This document shows positions 44,195 through 54,090 of a stretch of DNA of 57,729 nucleotides, piece by piece (position 1 is the stretch's first letter; every line of letters starts with the position of its first letter). Origin of the DNA: an uncultured SAR116 cluster alpha proteobacterium. Lineage in GTDB: Bacteria; Pseudomonadota; Alphaproteobacteria; Puniceispirillales; Marisalimonadaceae. Location: positions 1 to 57,729 of the forward strand of contig CACBDG010000014.1 in NCBI GenBank assembly GCA_902537945.1, given 5' to 3'. A model generated the notes under the pieces. It did not search any database. It had not been told where the DNA came from and was given only the letters and a program-made list of their open reading frames with translations. Position numbers and translations under genes: made by a program.

Positions 44195-46358
44195 TTTGTT
44201 TTTTTGATACTAGTGGAAATTTTAAAATAATTGATGTACCCCTAGATCCTTTTAATGATTTTATTAATATCGAACCATTATGGTCATCAATAATTTTTTT
44301 TGTAATGGCTAATCCAAGCCCAGAATTTCCAGCTTTAGTAGTAAAGTATGGTTCTATAATCATAGAAATCATTGATTTTTCAATTCCAGTTCCATTATCA
44401 TTAATTATAATAGATACAAAATCTTCTTCAATCCCAAAGCCAATTGAAATAATTCCATTATTAATATTATTTAAAGAAATATTTTCATACGAGTTTTTAA
44501 TTAAATTACTACATGCTTGTCTAATTTGTTTTTCATCTGCCATTATAAAAGCATTTTTAATTACACTATCAATTTTGATTACTACATTGTCGAAAGATGA
44601 AACCATTGGTTTTATATAATCTGTGATAACTGAGCTTATATTTAATAATTTTAACTTAGGTGATGGCATTCTCGCAAACGAAGAGAATTCATTAACTAAA
44701 TGGTGAATGTCATCTACTTGGCGCACAATCATATTTAAAGATTGTTCAAACATTTGTTTGTCCATTTTTTTTGTACTATTAAGTCTATTTATTAAACGCT
44801 CTGCACCTAACCTTATTGGAGTTAAAGGGTTCTTTATTTCATGAGCTATTCTTCTTGCTACATCAGACCATGCACCCATTTTTTGAGCTTCAATTAAACT
44901 AGTTATATCATCAAAAGTCAAAACATAACCTAACACTTTATTGTCAGACTTTTGTATTACTATCCGGGTAATTAAATTTAAAATTTTATCATTACGTACA
45001 ATTTGTATTTTGTCTTCAGCAATATTTCTTTCACTTTTTAGTAATCTTTCAACTAAATTTGTGAATTCAGGAACAATTTCTAAGATTGACTTACCAAAAT
45101 TTTTACTTATTGATATGTTTAATAATCTTGTTGCTGTAATGTTTGGAAGATTAATGTTAAGGTCTTTATCCAAACCAATAACACCAGAATAAACTCCAGA
45201 AAGAACTGACTCAGAAAATTTTCTTCTTTTATCTAACTGATCATTAGCGTGCTCTAAATCAACTCTGTTTGATTTTAAGTCTGCAATCATAAGATTAAAA
45301 GCTTGAGCTAACCTTTTAATTTCATTGATGTTAATTTTAGAGAGAACATTATTTGATATTTTGTAATCTAAATTACCGCCACCGACTTCTTCTGCTCCTT
45401 TTATAAGAGAACTTATAGGTTCTAGCAACTTATTTGCAATGTTTAGTCCAATTATTAAAGATGAAAATAAAAGAATAATTGTGATTAATATAAAAATGAA
45501 TATGAAAGATATTTTAATATCAAATTGTTTAAGCTCTATAGATTGGTAATCAGAAACAGCAATAGAAGTTCTTTCTATGGCATTAAGAACTCTTTCATCC
45601 ACAAATCTTGTAATAAGTAAATAAGCGTCAATATATTGTGATAACTTTATAAATGCACGAATTTTATTAGAGTCATCTTCCTTAACTATAAAAATTTCTT
45701 CGTTGTTTGCAATATCATAATATTTTTGAGGTATTTGAGTATATGTATATTCAAACACAAATTCAGAAAAGGCTAATACATTACCAATTGAATCAATTAT
45801 AACAGCTTCTGATAAATTATGTTGCCTTGTATATTTATTTAGAAATTTGTTAAATTTCTTTTTGTCAGATGATAAGAAAGTGGAATTTACATTAATTAAA
45901 TTTACAAGTTCTAAAATTTCTCCCCTAATTGCACTTTGATGTTCATTTAAATATTGATTAGCTACTTTAACAGATTGTGAAATAGCAGTAGATATTTTTT
46001 TATTAAACCAACCACTTAGGGCGGTATCGAAAATAAAAATGGAAAAAAAAGCAATGAATAGTGTTGGTGTAAGTGTTATTACAGAAAAAATTATTAATAT
46101 TTTTTTTTGTAACTCTTGGCCTGCTTTTTTTAGTTTAATTTGATCTAAAATTTTTAGAAAACTTTTAAAAAGTATCGAAAATAAAATTGCAATAAGATGA
46201 ACGAGCAAAAATAATGAGATTACAAATAAATTTTTATTTTCATTAAAAATTTTAAATTGAAATAAGGAATTGTAAATAAATACACAAAATACTATTGATA
46301 TGAATAAAGATATAAAAAAAAATTTCTCTTTAAAGATATTCAAAAAATTTTGGTTCAT
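44169..46358 (-). CDS. ntrY: Nitrogen-regulation sensor kinase NtrY
   Basis: The 729-residue membrane kinase has three N-terminal hydrophobic segments, a large periplasmic loop, another membrane helix ('FIFIFILITIILLFSSLIIG'), a HAMP region, a PAS domain ('LSGVYSGVIGLDKDLNI'), and the kinase core with phospho-acceptor His in 'ARRIAHEIKNPLTPIRLGAE' and 'GNSGLGLAITKKI'. It phosphorylates NtrX, whose gene overlaps its end. A 57-base gap separates it from ntrC upstream, so a separate promoter may exist there. Confidence 0.95.
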   Translation of the reverse strand: MNQNFLNIFKEKFFFISLFISIVFCVFIYNSLFQFKIFNENKNLFVISLFLLVHLIAILFSILFKSFLKILDQIKLKKAGQELQKKILIIFSVITLTPTLFIAFFSIFIFDTALSGWFNKKISTAISQSVKVANQYLNEHQSAIRGEILELVNLINVNSTFLSSDKKKFNKFLNKYTRQHNLSEAVIIDSIGNVLAFSEFVFEYTYTQIPQKYYDIANNEEIFIVKEDDSNKIRAFIKLSQYIDAYLLITRFVDERVLNAIERTSIAVSDYQSIELKQFDIKISFIFIFILITIILLFSSLIIGLNIANKLLEPISSLIKGAEEVGGGNLDYKISNNVLSKININEIKRLAQAFNLMIADLKSNRVDLEHANDQLDKRRKFSESVLSGVYSGVIGLDKDLNINLPNITATRLLNISISKNFGKSILEIVPEFTNLVERLLKSERNIAEDKIQIVRNDKILNLITRIVIQKSDNKVLGYVLTFDDITSLIEAQKMGAWSDVARRIAHEIKNPLTPIRLGAERLINRLNSTKKMDKQMFEQSLNMIVRQVDDIHHLVNEFSSFARMPSPKLKLLNISSVITDYIKPMVSSFDNVVIKIDSVIKNAFIMADEKQIRQACSNLIKNSYENISLNNINNGIISIGFGIEEDFVSIIINDNGTGIEKSMISMIIEPYFTTKAGNSGLGLAITKKIIDDHNGSILIKSLKGSRGTSIILKFPLVSKKQNEKNYAKK

Positions 46359-46415
46359 ATTATAGCCTACTATTAAAGAATTATTATAAACTATAATATT
46401 ATTTTAATATATAGA

Positions 46416-47852
46416 TTAGGTCTTTCTTTTTTTTACAACTTCAATTCCATACATATTTATTTTAGATCTTAAAGTGTTTCTATTAAAGCCAAGGCATTTG
46501 GAAGCTTTAATTTGATTTCCCCTAAATAAGTTTAAAGTTGTTTCAATTAAAGGTTTCTCAATTTTAGATATAAAATTGTTGTGTAAATTATTAAGAGATA
46601 GATTCTCATCAAAATCTTTAAAATATTTTTTAAGGTAATTTTTAAAATATGATTCTAAGCTTTCTTCATATATATTTTCATCATCAAACCTATCTTCTGA
46701 CAAAACTTCTTTAACAAGATTTAAAGATATATCCTCTGTGGAAGACAATAAGCATAATCTATCTATTACATTTTTTAATTCTCTTATATTTCCTGGCCAA
46801 GAGTACTCTTTTAAAAAATTCATACATTCAAAAGAAATAGATCTTTTTATGGATTTGTTTTGATAGTTTTTTTCTAAGAAGGATAAGGTTAAATCTGGAA
46901 TATCTTCAAAACGATCTTTTAATGATGGCAATTTTATTGGTACAATATTAAGTCTATAATAAAGGTCTTCCCTAAATAATCCTTTTTCAACAAAACTTAA
47001 AATATTTTTTTTTGTTGAAACAAATATTCTGGTTTTATCTAAATTTGAATTCTCTTGAAATAACTGGGGCAAACCATTTTCAATAAAATTTAACAAATTT
47101 TTTTGTTGAATATTAGATAGTTCAGTAACATCTTTTATGTAAAAAGAACTACCACTCAAATCATTAATGTTATTTATAATACTAGATGTGTGATTATTAA
47201 TTTTATCGATTAATCCGTCAAATGAATAATCATCAAAAAACCTAACGTCTAAATTAATAAATAAATTATTTGTCTTTGAACTAAGGTCATGAATTGACTT
47301 TGATATAAGTTTCTTTCCTGTTCCACTCTCACCTGAAATTAAAATAGGGTAATTTGTATTTACTATGCGAGAAATTATTTTATAAATTTCTTGCATTGCC
47401 ATAGATTTTCCTACAACCGGACCAGAATCATAAATATTTTTAGTTATATTTTTTAAATCGATATTTTTTTCAGTCTTTGGAGGAAAAAATGTACTTGAAA
47501 CTAAATTTAAAAGATCATCTAAATCAAAAGGTTTAGGTAAATATTCAAATGCTCCTTTTTTTTCAGCTCTAACAGCAGTTAATAATGTTGTTCTAGCTGA
47601 CATAACAATAATTTTTAAATTTGGGTTATTTCTTTGCAATTTAGGTAAAATATCTAAAGCGTCTCCATCTGGCAAACCAACATCCGTAATTAAAACATCT
47701 GCAAAATCTGACTCAACTAATCTCCACATACCTGCAGCAGTACCACTAGACTTTACATTGTATCCTGCCCGAGTTAATGCAGTTGATATAACAACACGAA
47801 TGCTTCTATCATCGTCTACGACAATTATGTTTTTAACAGTTTTGTTTTCCAT
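46416..47852 (-). CDS. ntrC: NtrC-type response regulator with degenerate AAA+ domain
   Basis: The receiver domain is normal ('IIVVDDDRSIRVVI', phospho-Asp in 'VLITDVGLPDGD', 'YLPKPF') and the Fis-like DNA-binding end is intact ('NQIKASKCLGFNRNTLRSKI'). The AAA+ domain keeps Walker A ('ISGESGTGKKLISKSIH') and 'WPGNIRELKNVID' but lacks the ELFGHEKGAFTGA segment; the corresponding stretch is 'FDGLIDKINNHTSSIIN'. Walker B reads 'SSFYIKDVTEL' instead of TLFLDEIGD. So it should neither contact sigma-54 nor hydrolyse ATP well, and may act as a sigma-70-type regulator, as known for Rhodobacter capsulatus NtrC. It lies behind ntrB. Confidence 0.93.
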   Translation of the reverse strand: MENKTVKNIIVVDDDRSIRVVISTALTRAGYNVKSSGTAAGMWRLVESDFADVLITDVGLPDGDALDILPKLQRNNPNLKIIVMSARTTLLTAVRAEKKGAFEYLPKPFDLDDLLNLVSSTFFPPKTEKNIDLKNITKNIYDSGPVVGKSMAMQEIYKIISRIVNTNYPILISGESGTGKKLISKSIHDLSSKTNNLFINLDVRFFDDYSFDGLIDKINNHTSSIINNINDLSGSSFYIKDVTELSNIQQKNLLNFIENGLPQLFQENSNLDKTRIFVSTKKNILSFVEKGLFREDLYYRLNIVPIKLPSLKDRFEDIPDLTLSFLEKNYQNKSIKRSISFECMNFLKEYSWPGNIRELKNVIDRLCLLSSTEDISLNLVKEVLSEDRFDDENIYEESLESYFKNYLKKYFKDFDENLSLNNLHNNFISKIEKPLIETTLNLFRGNQIKASKCLGFNRNTLRSKINMYGIEVVKKRKT

Positions 47853-47871
47853 AAATAAAAAACTCCTTTAA

Positions 47872-48933
47872 TTAAGATTTCTTTAGAGGAAAATTGATAC
47901 AAAAATTTGTAAATCCTGTATCTGAAGAAACATCAATTACTGCGCCCATTTCTTCTAAACCACTTGCTACAACAGATAAACCAAGACCTTTTCCATCTTT
48001 TTTAGATGATACAAAAGGATCAAATATATTAGGCAATAATTTGTTAGGTATACCATTACCATAATCAATAATTTCAATTTGTAGTGGTAATGTTGTTGGA
48101 ATATTTTCTAGACCGAAAGAAGTAATTTTGTTAGAATTAAAACTAGTTTTAATTTTTACTTTACCATTTTCAGGACTTGCTTCAGTAGCATTTTTAAGAA
48201 GATTAATTATTATCTGTATTAATAAGTTTTTATTAGCAAACAATCTTGGAAGTGATGGATCATATTCATCTACATAATTCATATCTACTCCAAAACTATT
48301 TTTTGCCACACGAATACAATGATTTAAAATTTCATGAATATTTATATTTTCATATTCTAATTTTACATTGTTATTACTCAATTGTTCCATTCTATTTAAC
48401 AAAGCCTCAATACGATCGCATTCTATTGATATTAGTTGGGTTAATTCTAAGAAATGAGAGCTGTCATGAAGATCACTTTCGATTAATTGAGATGCTCCCT
48501 TAATTCCAGCTAATGGGTTTTTTAATTCATGCATTAACATATCTACCATTGATGAAAAAGATTTAGAAATCTTACTGTTTATTCTTTGTGATTGAAACAT
48601 TTCTGAAAGAGCTAGTTGACTTACTTGAATAACTATTTGACCACTATCAAATGATAAAGGGACAAGATGTACCCTTACCTTTCTATTTGGGTAATTTAAA
48701 TTACTAAAGTCCAAGCTTTCTTCTGTAATACCAATTTTATTTTTTCTAACTCTATTAATAAGATTTAATATTGGTGAATCATTAGGAATAATTTCACTAA
48801 TTTTTTTTCCAAGAAGAATACTTGAACTAAGACCAAAAAACTCTTCACCAATTTCATTTATATATGTTACTTCATTAAACTTATTTACTAAAAAAACTGG
48901 TGTTCTTAATTCATTTAAAATAATATTTTCCAT
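47872..48933 (-). CDS. ntrB: Nitrogen-regulation sensor kinase NtrB
   Basis: The 353-residue soluble kinase has an N-terminal PAS domain ('VTYINEIGEEFFGLSSSIL'), phospho-acceptor His in 'MLMHELKNPLAGIKGASQLI', N-box 'NLLKNATEASPENG' and G-box 'KKDGKGLGLSVVASGLEEMG'. No membrane segment. It answers to PII protein in model organisms and phosphorylates NtrC. dusB, which usually stands before ntrB in Alphaproteobacteria, is absent; the gene before it is the divergent ispDF. Confidence 0.95.
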   Translation of the reverse strand: MENIILNELRTPVFLVNKFNEVTYINEIGEEFFGLSSSILLGKKISEIIPNDSPILNLINRVRKNKIGITEESLDFSNLNYPNRKVRVHLVPLSFDSGQIVIQVSQLALSEMFQSQRINSKISKSFSSMVDMLMHELKNPLAGIKGASQLIESDLHDSSHFLELTQLISIECDRIEALLNRMEQLSNNNVKLEYENINIHEILNHCIRVAKNSFGVDMNYVDEYDPSLPRLFANKNLLIQIIINLLKNATEASPENGKVKIKTSFNSNKITSFGLENIPTTLPLQIEIIDYGNGIPNKLLPNIFDPFVSSKKDGKGLGLSVVASGLEEMGAVIDVSSDTGFTNFCINFPLKKS

Positions 48934-49058
48934 TTGATTATAATAATAATTTAATTATTTAAATTAAAACTATTATTGATTATAAATTATACAATTATTA
49001 AGATTTACATTTAAATATACAATAACTGCCTAATTATATAGCAAATTTGAGGTTCAGT
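48934..49058. promoter_or_regulatory. Divergent promoter region ntrBC / ispDF
   Basis: These 125 bases separate two divergent operons and must hold both promoters. The sequence is nearly all A and T, with several TATAAT-like stretches, so no single promoter can be named. A GAGG ribosome-binding site is seen before the ispDF ATG at 49059. Confidence 0.4.
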
Positions 49059-50240
49059 ATGAATGATATGAATATAGGAATAATTCTATTAGCTGGTGGA
49101 TTAAGCAAAAGACTAAACAAAAAAATTACTAAACAAATGATTAGTTATAGTGGTATTACAATTTTAGAAATTAATATAATAAATTTTCAAAAAAATTTAA
49201 AAAATGTTCCTATTCAAATAGTTACAAATAAAAAAGACCTATCAAAAGTATCTGAAATATGTAAGAAATATAAATTATTAAATCCTGTTTTAGGTGGAAA
49301 TGAAAGACAATTAAGTGCTTATAATGGTCTTTTAGCGCTTGAACAAATAAATCCAAAATATGTTTTAATACATGACACAGCTAGACCTATTATTTCTTCT
49401 AAAGTTATAAAAAAATTAGTTAATTATAGTAAAAAAGATATTTATTGTGTGGTACCTGTAGTAAAACTATCTGACTCTGTAAGGACAATATCAAATAATA
49501 TACTTATAGATAATTTAAAAAAAGACAATAAAGTTTTAGTTCAAACACCACAATTAAGTAATTACAAAATTCTTAAAAATAGCCTAAATATAAGTGATAA
49601 GATATATGAAGATGAAAGTTCATTATTTATTGAAAACTCAATGAAAGTTATTGCCATTGACGGCGATCCACTTACATTAAAAATTACCTATGAAAGAGAC
49701 CTCAAATTATTGGAGCCATTTTTGTATAATTCTAGTAAACCATACGTAACTAAAATTGGAAATGGTTTTGATGTACATCGATATGATAATAGTAAAGATA
49801 ATGAGAATAACTTTATCATGCTCGGTGGCATAAAAATTAAATCATCAAAACCATTAATTGGTCATTCAGATGCTGATGTTTTACTTCATGCAATTACTGA
49901 TAGTATTTTAGGTGTAATTAATAAAGGTGATATAGGAAGCATATTTTCCCCTACAGATAAGAAATGGAAAAATGCAGATAGCTCTATTTTTTTAAAACAT
50001 GCCTCAAAAATGCTTCATAATGAAGAAGGAAAAATTAATAACATAGATGCTATAATTATCTGTGAAAAACCAAAAATATTGGATCATTCAATACAAATGC
50101 AAAAAAACATCGCAAAAATACTAAATATTAACGAGAAAAAAATTAGTATTAAAGGCAAAACATCTGAAAGTATCGGTTTTATTGGTAGACAAGAAGGAAT
50201 AGCAGCGATGGTTTCTACTTCTATTGAAATAAAAGATTAG
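49059..50240 (+). CDS. ispDF: Bifunctional IspD/IspF of isoprenoid (MEP) pathway
   Basis: About 393 residues with two enzymes fused. The N-terminal half is the MEP cytidylyltransferase ('GIILLAGGLSKRLNKK', 'YVLIHDTARPI', 'VVPVVKLSDSVR'). The C-terminal half is ME-cyclodiphosphate synthase ('IGNGFDVHRYDN', 'LIGHSDADVLLHAITDSILG', 'GKTSESIGFIGRQEGIAAM'). The fusion is typical of Alphaproteobacteria. The start at 49059 has GAGG seven bases ahead; TTG 49047 is less likely. pgpA follows six bases later. Confidence 0.96.
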   Translation: MNDMNIGIILLAGGLSKRLNKKITKQMISYSGITILEINIINFQKNLKNVPIQIVTNKKDLSKVSEICKKYKLLNPVLGGNERQLSAYNGLLALEQINPKYVLIHDTARPIISSKVIKKLVNYSKKDIYCVVPVVKLSDSVRTISNNILIDNLKKDNKVLVQTPQLSNYKILKNSLNISDKIYEDESSLFIENSMKVIAIDGDPLTLKITYERDLKLLEPFLYNSSKPYVTKIGNGFDVHRYDNSKDNENNFIMLGGIKIKSSKPLIGHSDADVLLHAITDSILGVINKGDIGSIFSPTDKKWKNADSSIFLKHASKMLHNEEGKINNIDAIIICEKPKILDHSIQMQKNIAKILNINEKKISIKGKTSESIGFIGRQEGIAAMVSTSIEIKD

Positions 50241-50246
50241 TTATAT

Positions 50247-50765
50247 ATGGTTTACAATCAAAAATTATTATTTTTTCTTTCAAGATTTGCTGAGGTATAT
50301 CCAATTGGATATACTAAACATGCTCCAGGAACTATGGCATCCTTTATAGCTATAATAATTGGTTACTTCCTGTTAATCAATTTAGATTTAAAATTTTATT
50401 TGATTTTTTTAATTTTTTTTATAGTTGTAAGTTTTATTCTTTGTGAAGCTCACATAAAATTATACAATAGAAAAGATCCAAAAGAAGTTGTGGTAGATGA
50501 GTTCTCAGGACAATTCATTGCTTTATTAGCATGTGTCCAATCAGAAAAAATTAATTATGTTTTTTTATCTCTTATATCATCATTTATATTATTCAGATTT
50601 TTTGATATTACTAAAATTGGCATAATAAAAAAAATTGAAAATTTACCCAATAGTGTAGGTATTATGGCTGATGACATTGTTGCAGGATTATTTGCTTTTC
50701 TAATACAAGCTGCAATTTTAACAAGCTTTAATCAACCTATAATTATTGATAAATTATGGAATTAA
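50247..50765 (+). CDS. pgpA: Phosphatidylglycerophosphatase A
   Basis: The 172-residue inner-membrane enzyme removes phosphate from phosphatidylglycerophosphate to form phosphatidylglycerol. The motifs 'YPIGYTKHAPGTMAS' and 'EVVVDEFSGQFIALLA' contain the acidic metal-binding residues, and four hydrophobic helices can be seen. The end overlaps the following cinA-like gene by ten bases. Confidence 0.93.
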   Translation: MVYNQKLLFFLSRFAEVYPIGYTKHAPGTMASFIAIIIGYFLLINLDLKFYLIFLIFFIVVSFILCEAHIKLYNRKDPKEVVVDEFSGQFIALLACVQSEKINYVFLSLISSFILFRFFDITKIGIIKKIENLPNSVGIMADDIVAGLFAFLIQAAILTSFNQPIIIDKLWN

Positions 50766-51256
50766 GGATGTGGAATTTAATAAATCAAGAATCTGAACAA
50801 CTTTATAAAAGTTGTATAAAAAAAGAGTTAATAGTAACTACCGCAGAAAGTTGTACTGGTGGCATGATTTCCTCTGCAATTGTTCATATTAATGGCTCTA
50901 GTAAAATTTTTAAATCTTCAGTAATTGTTTATTCTAACGAAATGAAGAGTAAGTTACTCAATATTTCTTATGATTTGATAAGAACTAATGGATCTGTAAG
51001 CAAAAAAGTAGCATTCAACATGGCTGATAAGTCATTAAAACTAAATAATGCAGATTTATCAATAGCTGTTACTGGAATTGCAGGCCCTACAGGAGGATCT
51101 GCAAACAAGCCTGTTGGACTTGTTTGGATTGCTATTGGAACAAAAGATGAGATTACTACAAAAAAATATCAATTTAATGGAAATAGACTCGAAGTTAGAA
51201 AAAAAACTACATATGAGGCATTGAAATTAGCTAATAAAATAATCTTTAAAATTTAA
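50756..51256 (+). CDS. CinA C-terminal domain protein (nicotinamide-nucleotide amidase)
   Basis: The protein is about 166 residues and consists only of the CinA C-terminal (PncC-type) domain, which deamidates nicotinamide mononucleotide for NAD recycling. 'TAESCTGGMISSAIVHINGS' with the Ser-Cys active site, 'VIVYSNEMKSKLL' and 'AVTGIAGPTGGSANKPVGLV' are family blocks. ATG 50756 overlaps pgpA; an ATG four codons later (50768) is also possible. It converges on the ratA gene with only three bases between. Confidence 0.92.
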   Translation: MELRMWNLINQESEQLYKSCIKKELIVTTAESCTGGMISSAIVHINGSSKIFKSSVIVYSNEMKSKLLNISYDLIRTNGSVSKKVAFNMADKSLKLNNADLSIAVTGIAGPTGGSANKPVGLVWIAIGTKDEITTKKYQFNGNRLEVRKKTTYEALKLANKIIFKI

Positions 51257-51259
51257 CGT

Positions 51260-51688
51260 TTAATTATATAATTCATTGGCTCTGTTCTCAAAAGCCTTAA
51301 CCATTTTTTTGACAGCCTCATTAAATAATGTTTCCATCAAAGTTTGTAAAAAGATAGATTTAAACTTAAAATCAACCATAAACTCTATTTCACAGCCATC
51401 TGGATTTTCTTTGAATAACCAGTAATTTTGAAGATATTCGAAAGGACCATCTTTATAATCGACTATTATTTTATTCTTTTTTTTATCTAGAGTTATTTTA
51501 GAAGAGTAAATTTCTTTATAAATTTTAAAACCAATAATTAAATCAGCTTCAAAAGATTTTAAAGTTGTGTTTTTAATTCTTGCACCTAAACACCAAGGCA
51601 AGAATTCGGGATATTTTTTTACATCCGCTACTAAATCAAATAAATCATTTGGAGTATGTTTTATTATTCTCCGTTCTTCATGCTTCAT
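51260..51688 (-). CDS. ratA: RatA/Coq10-like START-domain protein
   Basis: The 142-residue protein is of the polyketide cyclase/START family that includes the Coq10 ubiquinone-binding protein and E. coli RatA. 'LFDLVADVKKYPEFLPWCLG' at the N-terminus and 'CEIEFMVDFKFKSIFLQTLM' are typical. In Alphaproteobacteria it regularly follows lipA, as here (14 bases). A role in quinone function for respiration is more likely than the proposed toxin role of RatA. Confidence 0.9.
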   Translation of the reverse strand: MKHEERRIIKHTPNDLFDLVADVKKYPEFLPWCLGARIKNTTLKSFEADLIIGFKIYKEIYSSKITLDKKKNKIIVDYKDGPFEYLQNYWLFKENPDGCEIEFMVDFKFKSIFLQTLMETLFNEAVKKMVKAFENRANELYN

Positions 51689-51702
51689 CTAGGATTACTT
51701 TA

Positions 51703-52641
51703 CTAATTATTTAATTGATTAATTCTAATTTTTTTTAATTTTTCAAAATCTTCAGTTGCATGAAAACTGCTTCTTGTTAACGGAGAGGATGAAACTAATA
51801 AAAAACCTTTAGATAAAGCAACTTTTTTATATAGATCAAACTCATCAGGATTTACAAATTTCTCAACTTTATGATGTTTTATAGTCGGCTGTAGATATTG
51901 ACCAATAGTTAAAAAGTCAATGTTTGCTGACCTCATATCATCCATAACTTGATAAATTTCGTTTTGACTTTCACCTAAGCCAACCATTATTCCAGATTTT
52001 GTAAAAATATTTGGATCAACAACTTTAACTTTAGCTAACAAATTTAATGAATGAAAATATCTGGCACCAGGACGAACTGTTGGATATAATCTAGGAACTG
52101 TCTCAAGGTTATGATTAAATACATCTGGTTTTGCATTTATTACTTTTTCTAAAGCCCCTTTTTTTCTTAAGAAATCAGGTGTTAGAATTTCAATTGAAGT
52201 GTTTGGTGATAAATGTCGAATGTCATTAATTGTATTAACAAAATGGTTGGCTCCACCATCTATTAAATCATCTCTATCAACAGAGGTTATTACAACGTGA
52301 CTTAATTTCAGTCTTGCAACTGATTTAGCAACTCTTATTGGTTCAGATAAATCAAGTTTTTTTGGTTTACCAGTAGCAACATTGCAGAAAGCACATGCTC
52401 TAGTGCATGTGTCACCCATAATCATCATAGTAGCATGTTTTTTAGACCAACAGTTTCCTATATTAGGACAACTAGCTTCTTCGCAAACAGTTGTAATGTT
52501 TAGATCATCTAATAAAACTTTTGTTTCATCAAAGATTTTACCTAAAGGTGCTTTTACTCTTAACCAATTAGGTTTCGGTGGTGAGATATTATCTTGCTTA
52601 TTTATTTTTTCTGGATGTCTTATTTTTTTTATTTCGTTCAT
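51703..52641 (-). CDS. lipA: Lipoyl synthase
   Basis: The 312-residue radical SAM enzyme inserts two sulphur atoms into octanoyl groups on lipoyl domains. It has the auxiliary cluster motif C-x4-C-x5-C in '[13 protein letters not shown]', the radical SAM motif C-x3-C-x2-C in 'CTRACAFC', and the C-terminal R-S-S-F signature in '[10 protein letters not shown]'. It stands behind the pyruvate dehydrogenase genes, whose E1-beta and E2 lipoyl domains are its substrates. Confidence 0.97.
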   Translation of the reverse strand: MNEIKKIRHPEKINKQDNISPPKPNWLRVKAPLGKIFDETKVLLDDLNITTVCEEASCPNIGNCWSKKHATMMIMGDTCTRACAFCNVATGKPKKLDLSEPIRVAKSVARLKLSHVVITSVDRDDLIDGGANHFVNTINDIRHLSPNTSIEILTPDFLRKKGALEKVINAKPDVFNHNLETVPRLYPTVRPGARYFHSLNLLAKVKVVDPNIFTKSGIMVGLGESQNEIYQVMDDMRSANIDFLTIGQYLQPTIKHHKVEKFVNPDEFDLYKKVALSKGFLLVSSSPLTRSSFHATEDFEKLKKIRINQLNN

Positions 52642-52671
52642 GTTAATATTTTAAAAAGTTAATATCAAATT

Positions 52672-54081
52672 TTAATAATGAATAGCTTGATTATAAGCAT
52701 CTAAAACTGATTCATGCATGCTCTCTGATAGTGTTGGGTGAGGAAAAATAGTGTGCATTAGTTCATGTTCAGTAGTTTCAAGTTTTTTTGCTATAGAAAA
52801 GCCTTGAATTAATTCTGTAACTTCTGGGCCTACCATGTGAGCTCCTATGAGCTCTCCAGTGTCTTTGTCGAAAATTGTCTTAATTAAGCCTTCTGATTCA
52901 CCTAAAGCAATAGCTTTTCCATTACCTAAAAACGGAAATTTTCCAATTTTTAAATTTAAATTACTAGATCTTGCTTGCGCTTCTGTCATACCTATTGATG
53001 CAACTTGCGGTCTACAGTAAGTGCAACCAGGTATTGATGTTTTATCAATTGGTTTTAAGTTATCACGACCAGCAATATTTTCTACACACAAAATACCTTC
53101 GTGACTAGCCTTATGAGCCAACCAAGGACCTTCGGTAACATCTCCTATTGCATAAATCCCTTTTTCGTTTGTTTCTAAAAAATCATTAGTAACTATATGA
53201 CCTTTATCAATTTTGATATTAAAATTTTCCAATCCTAATTTTTCAGTATTTGCTATTATTCCAACAGCTAATATTATTATTTCAGACTTAATAACCTCAA
53301 CTTTTCCATTAGTAAATGTTTCAGCTGAAACTGAATTTGTTTTATTGTTAACTGATTTCAATGTTGTATTTGTTTTAATCTTAATACCTCTTTTTTCAAA
53401 ATTCGTTTTAACAATATTTGATATATCATTATCTTCATTAGGTAAGATTGAAGGCAAAGATTCAATTATAGTTACTTCAACTCCCAAATCATTATAAAAA
53501 GAGGCAAATTCCATTCCAATTGCTCCTGAACCAACAATTATAAGTGATGAAGGTAACTTTTGAGGAGTCATTGCTGTTTTGTAATCCCAAATATTTACTC
53601 CATCAGCTGAAACAAATGGTAAATTTCTAGATCTCGCGCCGGTTGCAAGAATAATATTTTTAGCTGATTTTATAATTACATTGTCATTTTTTTTAATACT
53701 TATTTTTTTTAATGTTGATTTATCTTTTATTAAACTGCCAAAACCCTCAAAAACTTTAACATTATTTTTTTTCAATAAATGATTTATACCTGATGATAGC
53801 TGTGCTGCGACTTTTCTAGAACGTTTAGTTATATTATTTATATCAATTTTTATATCAGATACTGAAAAACCAAATTCATTTAAATTGTCTAACATATGCC
53901 TAATTTCACTAGCCCTCAATAGCGCTTTAGTAGGAATACAACCCCAATTTAAACAAATACCACCTAAATGTTTATCCTCAACTAATGCAACTGACATACC
54001 TAATTGAGAAGCTCTAATAGCTGCTACATATCCGCCAGGACCACCACCAATAACAATAAGATCAAAATCGATATTTGTCAT
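52672..54081 (-). CDS. lpdA: Dihydrolipoyl dehydrogenase (E3)
   Basis: The 469-residue flavoprotein reoxidises dihydrolipoamide with NAD. FAD-binding 'VIGGGPGGYVAAIRASQLG', redox-active disulphide in 'GGICLNWGCIPTKALL', NAD-binding 'IVGSGAIGMEFASFYND' and the catalytic His-Glu pair in 'IFPHPTLSESMHE' are all intact. It is the last gene of the pdhA-pdhB-pdhC-lpd cluster, so it is the E3 of pyruvate dehydrogenase and may serve other complexes. Confidence 0.97.
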   Translation of the reverse strand: MTNIDFDLIVIGGGPGGYVAAIRASQLGMSVALVEDKHLGGICLNWGCIPTKALLRASEIRHMLDNLNEFGFSVSDIKIDINNITKRSRKVAAQLSSGINHLLKKNNVKVFEGFGSLIKDKSTLKKISIKKNDNVIIKSAKNIILATGARSRNLPFVSADGVNIWDYKTAMTPQKLPSSLIIVGSGAIGMEFASFYNDLGVEVTIIESLPSILPNEDNDISNIVKTNFEKRGIKIKTNTTLKSVNNKTNSVSAETFTNGKVEVIKSEIIILAVGIIANTEKLGLENFNIKIDKGHIVTNDFLETNEKGIYAIGDVTEGPWLAHKASHEGILCVENIAGRDNLKPIDKTSIPGCTYCRPQVASIGMTEAQARSSNLNLKIGKFPFLGNGKAIALGESEGLIKTIFDKDTGELIGAHMVGPEVTELIQGFSIAKKLETTEHELMHTIFPHPTLSESMHESVLDAYNQAIHY

Positions 54082-54090
54082 ATTTATTTC

